Below, one piece after another: positions 22,961 through 32,600 of a DNA stretch of 64,000 bases. The notes under the pieces are model-generated. The model did no database searches, had not been told where the DNA came from, and saw nothing but the letters and a program-made list of their open reading frames with translations. Within the stretch, counting starts at the first letter, position 1, and each line of letters starts with the position of its first letter. The stretch is taken from assembly GCA_021299735.1 (NCBI GenBank), contig JAJTEM010000013.1:1-64000 (forward strand), in the 5' to 3' direction. The position numbers and the translations under genes were made by a program. The DNA is from Burkholderiales bacterium (GTDB taxonomy: Bacteria > Pseudomonadota > Gammaproteobacteria > Burkholderiales > Burkholderiaceae_B).

Positions 22961-23776
22961 ATGATTCAGGACAACCTGTTTAATTACAAAAGATTTGTTT
23001 TCCTGAAATGGGCTTTGCTGCTCACGCTCATTTCATCTTTTGCTTATCTTTTCGACCAACCAAGAATTAATGCCAACGGTGGTACCTGGCTTGGCTACAC
23101 ACTAGGAACAATCGGCGCACTACTCATACTGTGGCTGATGTGGTTTGGCGTGCGCAAACGCCAGTACGCCAATGAGTCGGGCAATTTGCGTGGTTGGGTA
23201 TCGGCACACATTTACCTGGGGCTGGCCTTGTCGGTTGTGGCCACTTTGCACACTGGCTTTCAAATTGGCTGGAATGTGCATTCTTTGGCTTATGTGCTAA
23301 CCATGGCCACTATTGGCACGGGTGTTTGGGGGCTCAGCTTTTATTTGCGCTATCCCGCTGAAATGTCGAATGTATTGAACCGGCAAAGCCCCGAACAAAT
23401 TGTTGCGCAAATTCAAACGCTCGACAAAGACGCACAAAAACTGGCTAAAAATGAATCGAGTATGGTGACACGAGTAATCACCAACTCACAGAAGCAAGGC
23501 ATTTATCCCAACCGCGGCAGCCAACGCAAAGGGGCTGTGAAAAACTGCGCCACCGAAAAGGCAGTCGAGTACCTTCAACATGAAATGATGCGGGTAGACA
23601 GTCTCTCCGAGATTTACAAAAATCAGGTGCAGCGGCTGCGCGCCTTGAAGCAATTACGCCGTTATTACCACCTGCGCTATTGGCTTGAACTTTGGCTTTC
23701 CGTTCATGTTCCACTGTCATTTGGTTTGTTGGCAGCGCTGATTGCACACGTGCTGTCCGTTTTTATTTACTGGTAA
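22961..23776 (+). CDS. Membrane b-type cytochrome-like protein
   Basis: The 271-residue protein has about five membrane helices. Histidines sit near the periplasmic ends or within helices, in the ways b-type hemes are bound: AHIYLGLALSVVATLHTGF, WNVHSLAY, and SVHVPLSF with IAHVLSVF in the last helix. A charged loop of about 110 residues separates helices four and five. It resembles the cytochrome b561 type of quinone-linked membrane subunit. It is the first gene of the electron-transfer operon and ends 6 bp before the decaheme gene. A role in passing electrons between the quinone pool and the cytochrome is inferred. Confidence 0.7.
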   Translation: MIQDNLFNYKRFVFLKWALLLTLISSFAYLFDQPRINANGGTWLGYTLGTIGALLILWLMWFGVRKRQYANESGNLRGWVSAHIYLGLALSVVATLHTGFQIGWNVHSLAYVLTMATIGTGVWGLSFYLRYPAEMSNVLNRQSPEQIVAQIQTLDKDAQKLAKNESSMVTRVITNSQKQGIYPNRGSQRKGAVKNCATEKAVEYLQHEMMRVDSLSEIYKNQVQRLRALKQLRRYYHLRYWLELWLSVHVPLSFGLLAALIAHVLSVFIYW

Positions 23777-23782
23777 GCGAAC

Positions 23783-25249
23783 ATGGCCGAACAAGAAAAA
23801 AGTCCGCTGCAGCGTGAACAACAGGCATTACAAAAACCCCTGGGGCTAAAACGGCCGCTGTCGTGGATACTTTTTGTACCCATTCTTTTTGCATTTCTTG
23901 TTTTACCTTTGGTGGCCATGCAGGCACCCGAACTGTTTGGGTTTGAACCCACAGTGGCCAACGAAAAGCCACAAACTGTGGCCGCTGAACAACTGCCGGT
24001 AAATGCGCACCCCAGCTTGCAAAGCGACTCTATGGTAAAGGTGCGCAATACCACTGCACTTGCACTGGATTCAATCTGGAACCCTGGCCCACTGGCTTCA
24101 GCCCATTCGAACCTTGAAGGCGATTGCCAGGCTTGTCACGCTGGTGATTTTTCTCGAGTCAAGGATGAAAGTTGCCTGGTGTGCCACAGCAATATGGGTT
24201 TGCACGTGGCTGAACAAACACTGCCAGATACCTCATTTGAAGAAGGCCGCTGCGCGAGTTGCCACCGGGATCACAAAGGGCGCGAAAGCCTGGCTGAACA
24301 AAACAAACATTTCGTGGGTACAGATTGTGCCGCCTGCCACAGCGACATTAAAACCGTGGCCCCAAAAACCGAAACGCTTGCTGTGAGCGATTTCGCGGGC
24401 GATAAGCACCCGGCATTCAGAATTACTGTGGCAACTGGCCCAAAGCCAGCCGACTTGCGCCGTATTCGCATGGTGGCCAATACACCGATTGTTGAGAAAA
24501 CCAGCCTGAAGTTTCCGCATGATGTTCACCTAGACCCCAAGGGAATTGACAGCCCAAGCAAGAAGGTGGTGATGGAATGCGCCAACTGCCACGAGCCGGC
24601 CGATACGGCCACCGGGTTCAAAACGCTGAGCATGGAAAGCCATTGCCAGGAATGCCACAAACTGAGTTTCGAGCCTGCCCTGCCCGATCGCCAGGTTCCA
24701 CATGGCCCGGTAAGTGCGGTGCTGAGCACAGTGGAAGAATTTTACAGCTACCTGGCACTGCACCCTGAAGAACGCAACAAGGTTAATGCACAGCGTGCCG
24801 TGTTGCGCGCCCGCCCTGGCGAGGAAAACCCGAACCGTTCCAACTTGCGAAACCTTAGCGGCAACCCGCGTGCCCAAGCGGCTTTCGCCACTGTGGAGTT
24901 GTTTGAAAACACGGCTTGCGCGGTTTGCCATGAGGTGAAAGCTGTCAATGGCTTGGGCAATACCAAAACTTCTGGCTCCAGAATGCCACAGTACGAAATT
25001 GCTGAAATTAACCCGGCGCACCCGTGGATGCCGATGGCCAAGTTCAATCACAAAGCGCACGAATTTGAAAGTTGTGAAAGTTGCCACAAGGCTTCCAAAT
25101 CCGAAGAAGCCAGTGACGTGCTGATGCCAGCTATTGAAGGGTGCCAAAGTTGCCATGCTGGCAGTAAACCGGTGTTGAATAAAGTGCAGTCAAACTGTGG
25201 CGTATGCCACGAATACCACATACACAACAAAGAATTGGCAGCGAAGTAA
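23783..25249 (+). CDS. Membrane-anchored decaheme c-type cytochrome
   Basis: The 488-residue protein has one N-terminal membrane anchor (SWILFVPILFAFLVLPLV) and ten CxxCH heme sites: CQACH, CLVCH, CASCH, CAACH, CANCH, CQECH, CAVCH, CESCH, CQSCH and CGVCH. Several have His-rich neighbours able to serve as second axial ligands (HRDH, HEYHIHN). It is likely periplasmic and tethered to the inner membrane. It would receive or pass electrons with the b-type protein encoded just upstream. It needs System I maturation, whose operon is the divergent neighbour. Confidence 0.92.
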   Translation: MAEQEKSPLQREQQALQKPLGLKRPLSWILFVPILFAFLVLPLVAMQAPELFGFEPTVANEKPQTVAAEQLPVNAHPSLQSDSMVKVRNTTALALDSIWNPGPLASAHSNLEGDCQACHAGDFSRVKDESCLVCHSNMGLHVAEQTLPDTSFEEGRCASCHRDHKGRESLAEQNKHFVGTDCAACHSDIKTVAPKTETLAVSDFAGDKHPAFRITVATGPKPADLRRIRMVANTPIVEKTSLKFPHDVHLDPKGIDSPSKKVVMECANCHEPADTATGFKTLSMESHCQECHKLSFEPALPDRQVPHGPVSAVLSTVEEFYSYLALHPEERNKVNAQRAVLRARPGEENPNRSNLRNLSGNPRAQAAFATVELFENTACAVCHEVKAVNGLGNTKTSGSRMPQYEIAEINPAHPWMPMAKFNHKAHEFESCESCHKASKSEEASDVLMPAIEGCQSCHAGSKPVLNKVQSNCGVCHEYHIHNKELAAK

Positions 25250-25299
25250 TCGCCATTCGACGCAGTAGCTTAAGTAGACAGACCAGCAGTGCACTGGGG

Positions 25300-25320
25300 A
25301 CTTGCCAATAACCGGCAAGT
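25300..25320 (+). other. Hairpin between decaheme gene and lipoprotein gene
   Basis: ACTTGCC (25300-25306) and GGCAAGT (25314-25320) form a perfect 7-bp stem with a 7-base loop. No T-run follows, so it is not a typical terminator. It may stabilise or divide the mRNA. The gap of 106 bp is the only sizeable one in the operon. Confidence 0.4.
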
Positions 25321-25355
25321 TCATTGAAAAACAAAGATGAGCGAGTTAGAAGTCG

Positions 25356-27344
25356 ATGCGTAAAAGCACAAATGCAGTAGCGGACAGCAATGCCGTAACA
25401 GGCAAAACAACACAATTAAAACGAATAGCCATGGCAGTGGCTGTTTGCCTGGCAACACCCTTGGCGTTGGTATCTTGCGGTGGGGGTGGCGGTGGGGGCG
25501 CCAGCTCAACTCAAGCCAACTTCAATATTGAGCCTTTGGGCACACAAAGTTTGTCGGTGCCGGAAATTAACGACATTGTTGCCCGCGCGGTGCAGGCATC
25601 AATTTCTCGCGGTGTGCAGTCAACCATCGCCATTACCGATCGTGTTGGTAACGTGCTTGCTGTTTATCGAATGACCAATTCCAGCCCCAACGTAATCATT
25701 ACAAGCGGATTGGCTGGTGCAAATGGCAGGGGTCTTGACGGATTTACGCCTGTGCCCAGCGAATTGGCGGCAATTGCCAAAGCAATCACAGGTGCTTATT
25801 TGTCTTCCACAGGGAACGCATTCAGTACCCGCACTGCCAGCCAAATTGTTCAGGAATTTTTTCAACCCGGTGAAACCGGGCAACCCAGCGGCCCGCTGTA
25901 TGGTGTGCAGTTCAGTCAACTGCCCTGCTCTGATTTGAACGTGTGGCTGTCGCAAAATGCCACCATTGGCCCCAAACGCTCACCATTGGGATTGTCTGCT
26001 GACCCCGGCGGCTTCCCGATTTATCAGGAAGGCCGAGTAGTGGGCGGTATTGGTGTAATTGCATCAACTGATGCAGCCACTCAAGGCGTGTATGGTCTTG
26101 ATCGAAATATTCTCGATAACGAAGTTGATCTTGAAGAAGAAATTGCACTTGCTGCGCTGCCCGATTCGTTTCGGGCGCCCGAGCAAATTCGTGCAAACCG
26201 CATTACAGCAAACGGGCAAACCTTTCAGTTTTCCAACACCACACCCGCAGTAGCGGCGCCAGCGGCACTTGCAGGTAACGGAAATTTTGTGGCGGTTACT
26301 GGCTACAAGGCGGCAGCAGGCGTAATTGCCGGAACGTCCTATGGCACAAGTCAATCGGGTTACGTGGCCACCTCGGCACCCGCTTTCAATGGCTTGGACA
26401 CCTTTACCCTGATCACCGACCCGACGGACAACACCTCAGTGCGTTTCCCGCCTAGCGCTGGTGGCAACCTGACTCAGGCCGAGGTTCAGAATATTCTGGT
26501 TGAAGGCATGAAGATTGCCAACCGGGCCCGCGCGCAAATTCGAAACCCCTTGGGTTCCAAAGCAGAGGTGACCGTGTCGGTGGTTGACGCGGATGGGAAC
26601 ATTTTAGGTTTGGTTCGTTCATCAGATGCCCCAATTTTTGGTACTGATGTATCCGTTCAAAAAGCACGTTCCGCACTGGCATTCAGTTCAGCCGAAGCAT
26701 TGACTGATTTCACGGCAATTGATGCAGGCAACCATGCCGCATTTGCAAATGCCATGGACACCTTCTTCTCACAAAGTCCAAACGTACTGAACGGAACCGC
26801 TGCATTCTCGGCTCGCGCAATCGGCAATGCGCACCGCCCCTACTTTCCAGACGGTGAAGTGGGTACGCCAACAGGCCCCCTTTCATCACCAATTTCGCAA
26901 TGGAGCCCATTCAACGTTGGCTTTCAACTGAATATTGTGGCCAACAAGGTGCTGGGCACGTTGACAGCAACTACTCGTGCGGCGGATGTATTCACACCGC
27001 CAGCAGCACAAACCTGTGTAGATGAAGCCAATATTCCCGCAGGGCGTCAAAGCCGCTTTTCAAACGGACTGCAAATTTTCCCCGGTGGCTTCCCGATTTA
27101 CAAAGGCAACACACTGGTGGGCGGGGTTGGTGTTTCCGGTGACGGTGTTGATCAGGATGACATGATCGGTTACCTGGGTGTTATTAATGGCGCCGCAGCG
27201 GTCAGCAGCAACATGCGTCCATTCCCGTCTACCCTGCTCACCGCCAACGAATTGTCCCGTTCCGGCCAGTTTTTGAAGTATGTGCAGTGCCCACAAACCC
27301 CGTTCAACGACAGCAGTGCGCAAAACGTATGCCCAACACCATGA
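25356..27344 (+). CDS. Lipoprotein with two GlcG/HbpS-like (DUF336) domains
   Basis: The signal ends in a lipobox (PLALVSC) followed by a Gly run. The mature part has two GlcG/HbpS-like units. Each has an AITDRVGNVLAVYRM or VVDADGNILGLVR strand, a KARSALAFSS-like helix in the second, and the family signature GGFPIY...VVGGIGV. HbpS-type proteins bind heme or small molecules; relatives occur in oxidation operons. Here the domains have long inserts and carry no CxxCH. The stop overlaps the next start (ATGA). The role inside a cytochrome operon, perhaps heme supply or sensing, is inference. Confidence 0.75.
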   Translation: MRKSTNAVADSNAVTGKTTQLKRIAMAVAVCLATPLALVSCGGGGGGGASSTQANFNIEPLGTQSLSVPEINDIVARAVQASISRGVQSTIAITDRVGNVLAVYRMTNSSPNVIITSGLAGANGRGLDGFTPVPSELAAIAKAITGAYLSSTGNAFSTRTASQIVQEFFQPGETGQPSGPLYGVQFSQLPCSDLNVWLSQNATIGPKRSPLGLSADPGGFPIYQEGRVVGGIGVIASTDAATQGVYGLDRNILDNEVDLEEEIALAALPDSFRAPEQIRANRITANGQTFQFSNTTPAVAAPAALAGNGNFVAVTGYKAAAGVIAGTSYGTSQSGYVATSAPAFNGLDTFTLITDPTDNTSVRFPPSAGGNLTQAEVQNILVEGMKIANRARAQIRNPLGSKAEVTVSVVDADGNILGLVRSSDAPIFGTDVSVQKARSALAFSSAEALTDFTAIDAGNHAAFANAMDTFFSQSPNVLNGTAAFSARAIGNAHRPYFPDGEVGTPTGPLSSPISQWSPFNVGFQLNIVANKVLGTLTATTRAADVFTPPAAQTCVDEANIPAGRQSRFSNGLQIFPGGFPIYKGNTLVGGVGVSGDGVDQDDMIGYLGVINGAAAVSSNMRPFPSTLLTANELSRSGQFLKYVQCPQTPFNDSSAQNVCPTP

Positions 27345-29593
27345 ACAAGAATAACAACACCATGCGTTTGAAACCCTTGGCCTTGGGGCTGATTGTGGCC
27401 GGTTTGTTGCCGCTGCCTGCAATTGCACAAATTCGAGCCGACATTCGAAGCGAAACAAAACCGACCATTATTGCCCAGGTTACAGAGACAGTCGAAAAAG
27501 TGACCCGTAAAGTAGCAGGCATACCAGACACAGCTGAACTGGAGAAAGCGGAACGCCCGCTGGTATTGCTGCAAGTTTTTGACAACCGTGCGGTTGTGTA
27601 CTCGCAACCCCAAAAAAGCGCACGCGCCATTGGCGAGTTTTTTAAAGGCCAGTTGGTTGATGCCTTCGAAGAAAAAAATGGTTGGTACCGGGTTCGAATT
27701 CAAGACAGTTTGCTAGGCAACACCGACGGTTGGATTCAACAAGGCACAGGGCAATTTGGCGAACAGGCACTGGGCGTGTTTGCACCCCGCGCGTTCTCTA
27801 CCGACGTGCTGCAAGACCAGGCCAACAATGGCATACGCCCCGCACACAATGCCACACCCGGCTTAGTGCCCAAGGCGCAGGTGCCAGGCTCACCTGTGCA
27901 AACACCGCAGGTGCAACGCGCCATTCCAGGCCGAGACACACCGATTGTGCCCCGCGACATTGCAATTCCGGTAATTGACCCTAGCCAGGTGCAACCACCA
28001 CAGCCCAACTTACCCCGTGAAACTGTGGCTGTGCCTGACCGCTGGCGCATTATGCAATCATTGGGTTTCAAGTTTCCGCTGTACGACCCTTACAACCAGA
28101 ACGTAATCAAAGGCGACTTGCCCGTGTTGCAAAACACCTTGGGGCCAGACTGGTTTTTCAACTTGGGTATTATTGCCGACACCTTGTACGAGCAACGCAA
28201 TTTCCCGGTGCCGGTGCCGCCAGCCACATCGACTGTTCCCAGCCAGGCGAATATTTTCGGCAATGGTGACCAGGCTATTTTTGCGCACAACTTGATCGTG
28301 AGTTTGTCCCTCACCAAGGGCAACACCACTTTCAAACCACCAGATTACGAATTCCGCCTCACCCCGGTGTTCAACTACACCGATGTGCGCGTGAATGAAG
28401 ACCGCTTGCTGAAAATTTCATCCTCTTCCGGCGAAGTTCGCCGCGAAGGGTTTGTGGGCATTCAAGAAGCATTTGTGGATGTGCACCTACGCAACGTATC
28501 AGATCGTTACGACTTCGATAGCTTGCGGGTGGGTATTCAGCCCTTCATCAGCGATTTCCGTGGCTTCCTGTTTCAGGATTTGCCCATGGGTATTCGCCTG
28601 TTTGGCAACCGAAACAACAACATTTATCAATACAACATCGGCTACTTCAAACGTGTTGAAAAAGACACCAACAGTGGTCTGAACGACATCCGCCAGGACT
28701 TGCGGGACGACGATTTTCTGGTGGCAAACCTGTATAGGCAAGACTTTCCATTTTTGGGTTTCACCAGCCAGGTTTCGTATATACACAACCGCAACAGCGA
28801 AGACGGTGAACGCTACTTTGATGCCAACGGCTTTTTGGCGCGCCCCTCTTCACTCGGTGACCAAAAGCCTTTTGGCTACCATGTTGATTACTTCGGCTTC
28901 AGTGGCGACGGTCACTATGGCCGCTTGAATATCACCACTTCAACCTATTACGCCACTGGTAAAACTGACAGGCACCCGCTTGCACAGCGCGAGCAAGACA
29001 TTGATGCCTTTTTCCATGCCACCGAGTTGTCCAGGGATTTCGACTGGTTCCGCCTGCGCGGAAGCTTCTTGTATGCATCAGGTGACGAGGACCCATTCGA
29101 TGGCAAGGCCGAAGGCTTCGATGCCATTTTCGAAAACCCCCAATTTGCAGGGGCAGACACCAGCTTTTTCATTCGCCAGAATATTCCTCTAATCGGCGGC
29201 GGCGGTGTAGCACTATCCGGGCGAAATGGCGTACTGCCATCCTTGCGCTCTAGCAAGGAACAGGGGCAATCCAACTTCATCAATCCCGGTCTGGTGTTGT
29301 TGGGTGTGGGTGCCGATATTGATGTATTGCCAGAACTTCGTTTGGTCGCCAATGTGAACAAGCTTGAATTTGACAATACCAACGTACTGGGTACGTTGCG
29401 CCAACAGCGCGCACCCTCCAGCGATTTGGGAATTGATGCCTCGGTGGGTTTTCAGTACCGGCCATTTTTCTCGCAAAACATTGTAGTGAACGGCTCTTTT
29501 GCCAAACTGTTGCCAGGGAAAGGTTACAAGGAATTGTTTCCTGAAGACAAAGACCCTTACTCGTTTTTGTTCAACGTCATTTTAAGTTTCTAA
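27341..29593 (+). CDS. Outer-membrane beta-barrel with N-terminal SH3-like domain
   Basis: The ATG at 27341 overlaps the previous stop and starts a signal peptide (LALGLIVAGLLPLPAIAQ). Residues about 65-140 form an SH3-like domain (LQVFDNRAVVYSQPQKSARA, then GWYRVRI and TDGWIQQGTG). A Pro-rich linker follows, then roughly 500 residues of alternating strands (FEFR, QVSYIHNR, FSGDGHYGRLNITTSTYY) that end in Phe (NVILSF), as in outer-membrane barrels. SH3-like domains in the periplasm often bind peptidoglycan. Placed between cytochrome genes, it is a candidate porin sheath for an outer-membrane electron conduit; that role is inferred from context. Confidence 0.78.
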   Translation: MNKNNNTMRLKPLALGLIVAGLLPLPAIAQIRADIRSETKPTIIAQVTETVEKVTRKVAGIPDTAELEKAERPLVLLQVFDNRAVVYSQPQKSARAIGEFFKGQLVDAFEEKNGWYRVRIQDSLLGNTDGWIQQGTGQFGEQALGVFAPRAFSTDVLQDQANNGIRPAHNATPGLVPKAQVPGSPVQTPQVQRAIPGRDTPIVPRDIAIPVIDPSQVQPPQPNLPRETVAVPDRWRIMQSLGFKFPLYDPYNQNVIKGDLPVLQNTLGPDWFFNLGIIADTLYEQRNFPVPVPPATSTVPSQANIFGNGDQAIFAHNLIVSLSLTKGNTTFKPPDYEFRLTPVFNYTDVRVNEDRLLKISSSSGEVRREGFVGIQEAFVDVHLRNVSDRYDFDSLRVGIQPFISDFRGFLFQDLPMGIRLFGNRNNNIYQYNIGYFKRVEKDTNSGLNDIRQDLRDDDFLVANLYRQDFPFLGFTSQVSYIHNRNSEDGERYFDANGFLARPSSLGDQKPFGYHVDYFGFSGDGHYGRLNITTSTYYATGKTDRHPLAQREQDIDAFFHATELSRDFDWFRLRGSFLYASGDEDPFDGKAEGFDAIFENPQFAGADTSFFIRQNIPLIGGGGVALSGRNGVLPSLRSSKEQGQSNFINPGLVLLGVGADIDVLPELRLVANVNKLEFDNTNVLGTLRQQRAPSSDLGIDASVGFQYRPFFSQNIVVNGSFAKLLPGKGYKELFPEDKDPYSFLFNVILSF

Positions 29594-29609
29594 CGCAGGT
29601 TGCTTGTTG

Positions 29610-32600
29610 ATGAATTTGAATAACGCAATTGCCCCTCGAACACAGCCCGCCAGCATCAAACGCCGGTCGGGCTGGCGGTTTGCATTGGGTTTTAAAGTGG
29701 CCGCGTTTTCAGCCCTAAGCATGTTTGGCATGCTCGGCATTAATCAAATTGCACTGGCCGCCAGTGAAAAACTGCCTGAAAAAAGTTACACCATGGCGCC
29801 TGCAGCGCCAGAACGCCAAACCGCCCAGCAAGCCTTCGCAAAAACCGAAGGCTGCATGAGCTGCCACACCCAAACCGATGAGCACACCATGCATGCCAAC
29901 CCCGGTGTGGTGTTGGGCTGCACGGATTGCCATGGTGGTGATGCCACCGTGAAATGGAATGGGCCGGAGCAAAAACAGGGTTCGCTGGCTTACGACCACA
30001 CCCGCGCCGCACGTGAAAAAGGCTTTGCACCAGAATACCGGGATGCACTGGACAAAGCCCACATTGCGCCGCGCAATGAAAAATTCTGGAACTACCCCTC
30101 CTCAGCAAACCCAAAGCGTTCCTATGCCAAGCTGAACAAAGAACACCCTGCTTACATTCGGTTTATTAACCCGGGCGATTTGCGGGTAGCACGCGAAGCC
30201 TGCGGTGCATGCCACTTGCCAATCATTCAGGCGCAAGAACGCAGTTTGATGAGCACCTCGGCGATGCTGTGGGGTGGTGCTTCTTACAACAACGGAATTT
30301 TGCCTTACAAGCGCTATATTCTGGGCGAAGCCTACACGCAAGATGGCAAACCTGGTTTGCTGAAAAACCCGGTGGATGCGAGCAATGAACTGTTTGTTCA
30401 CAAGGGAATTTTGAATGAACTTGCCCCCTTGCCTGCATGGGAAACCACGCCACCTGGCGACATATTCCGGGTGTTTGAGCGTGGCGGAAAAGTAATCAAC
30501 AGCATATTCCCTGAGGTGGGTTTGCCCAACGTACTGGGTCAAATTCAACGCCTGGATGAACCAGGCCGCCCGGATATTAAACAATCCAACCGTGGGCCGG
30601 GCACTGGCCAGCGTATTGCAGTGCCTTTGATTAACGTAACCAAAACACGCCTGAACGACCCGCACCTTTGGTTTTTGGGCACCAATGAACAACCCGGCGA
30701 TTACCGCTCTTCGGGTTGTACTGGTTGCCACACCATTTACACGAACGACCGCGACCCGAAACACGCAGGCCCTTACGCCAAGCTGGGCCACGATGGCACC
30801 ACACAAACAATCGACCCCACCATTGCAAAAAATGAAAGTGGCCACCCGGTGAAGCACGAATTCACGCGTGCCATTCCAAGTTCGCAGTGCATGGTGTGCC
30901 ACATGCACCAACCCAACGTGTTTGTGAACAGCTATTACGGCTACATCATGTGGGATTACGAAAGCGATGCGCCACACATGTGGCCTGAAAAGCAACGCTA
31001 CCCCACCGATTCCGAAATGCGTGAAATTCTGGACCGCAACCCTGAAGAGGCTGCGGTGCGCGGCAAGTGGAGTGACCCTGAATTCCTGAAGAATGTTTCC
31101 ACACTCAACAGCAAACTGAAAGACACCCAGTTTGCCGATTACCATGGCCACGGCTGGAACTTCCGTGCCGTGTTCAAGCGCAACCGCAAGGGTGCCTTGC
31201 TGGATGCGCAAGGCAATGTAGTTGCTGATGATGACCCCAAGAAATTCGACAAAGCGGTTCACTTAAGTTCTATTCACCTGGACATTGGTATGCACTGCGT
31301 GGATTGCCACTTTGCACAAGACATGCACGGCAATGGCCACATTTACGGTGAAGTGGCTGCCGCAGTTGAAGTGGACTGCGCCGATTGCCATGGCACTGCC
31401 ACCAAATACCCCACGCTGCGCACCAGCGGACCTGCTTCGCCCCCCGGCGGCACCGACCTGACCCAACTGCGCACACAAGATGGCCGCAAGCGCTTTGAAT
31501 GGCGTGATGGCAAGCTGTACCAGCGCGCAGCGCTTGACCCCAACAAAGAATGGGAAATGAGCCTGGTCAAGGACAACATGAACCCAGACCACCCAAGGTA
31601 CAACGCAAAAGCTGCCCGCGCGAAGCTAATGGGTGCTGGCGAAGAAGGCCAAAATGGGAAATGGGGCCCAGGCGTTAAGGAACTGGCCCACGACAACGAC
31701 AAGATGACCTGCTTTACCTGCCACTTAAGCTGGACCACCAGCTGCGCAGGCTGCCACCTGCCCATTCAGGCCAACTGGAAAACCGAACGCCTTCACTATG
31801 AAGGCGGAGAAACCCGCAACTACGCCACTTATAACCCACAAGTGGCACGCGACGATATGTTCCAGCTTGGTGTGCACGGGCCGGTGAAAGGCAACCGCAT
31901 TGCACCGATCCGTTCCAGTTCGGCTTTGGTGTTGTCATCGATGAACGCCAACCGCGAGCGCATTTACATTCAGCAGCCCCCGATTGCGTCCAGCGGTTTT
32001 TCATCACAGGCATTTGCGCCACACTACCCGCACACCGAGCGCAAGGAAGAAACCAAAACCTGTACCGATTGCCATTTGTCCCGAGACGATGACAACAACG
32101 CCATCATGGCCCAACTGTTGTTGCAAGGTACAAACTTCGTGAACTTCGTGGGTTTCAATGCGTGGCTGGGTGGTACTGAACACATTGCAGCGGTGACTGT
32201 GACCGAATGGGATGAACCACAAGCCGTAATTGGCAGCTACCTGCACAAATACGCTTACCCCGACTATTACCAAAACCATTTGAACCGCAAGCGTGAATTG
32301 GCTGACACCGTGGTACCAGCCTTGATGGACCACACCACCAAAGGCATTGCCAGTTGTATTCAACTGCGTGGTGAATACGTGTTTGTAGCTGAAGGCAAAG
32401 GCGGCTTCCGAGCTTACGATGCAGCCAGCGTGGCCAACAAGGGTTACAGCCAACGGGTGATTACAGCCCCTTTCAGCCCGCTGGGGCACGATACCCATGT
32501 GGCCAGCAAAAACGCCACCTGCATGGCCTTGCCAACCAACCAGAACATCAACCCTGACCGCAATCAGGGTGATTTGATGCGCATTACGAACATGGAGCAG

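Noticed and set aside
30102-31262. 386-codon minus-strand frame inside the decaheme-propeller gene
   Set aside because: It is an antisense shadow of a gene with clear heme motifs and no RBS or homology of its own.
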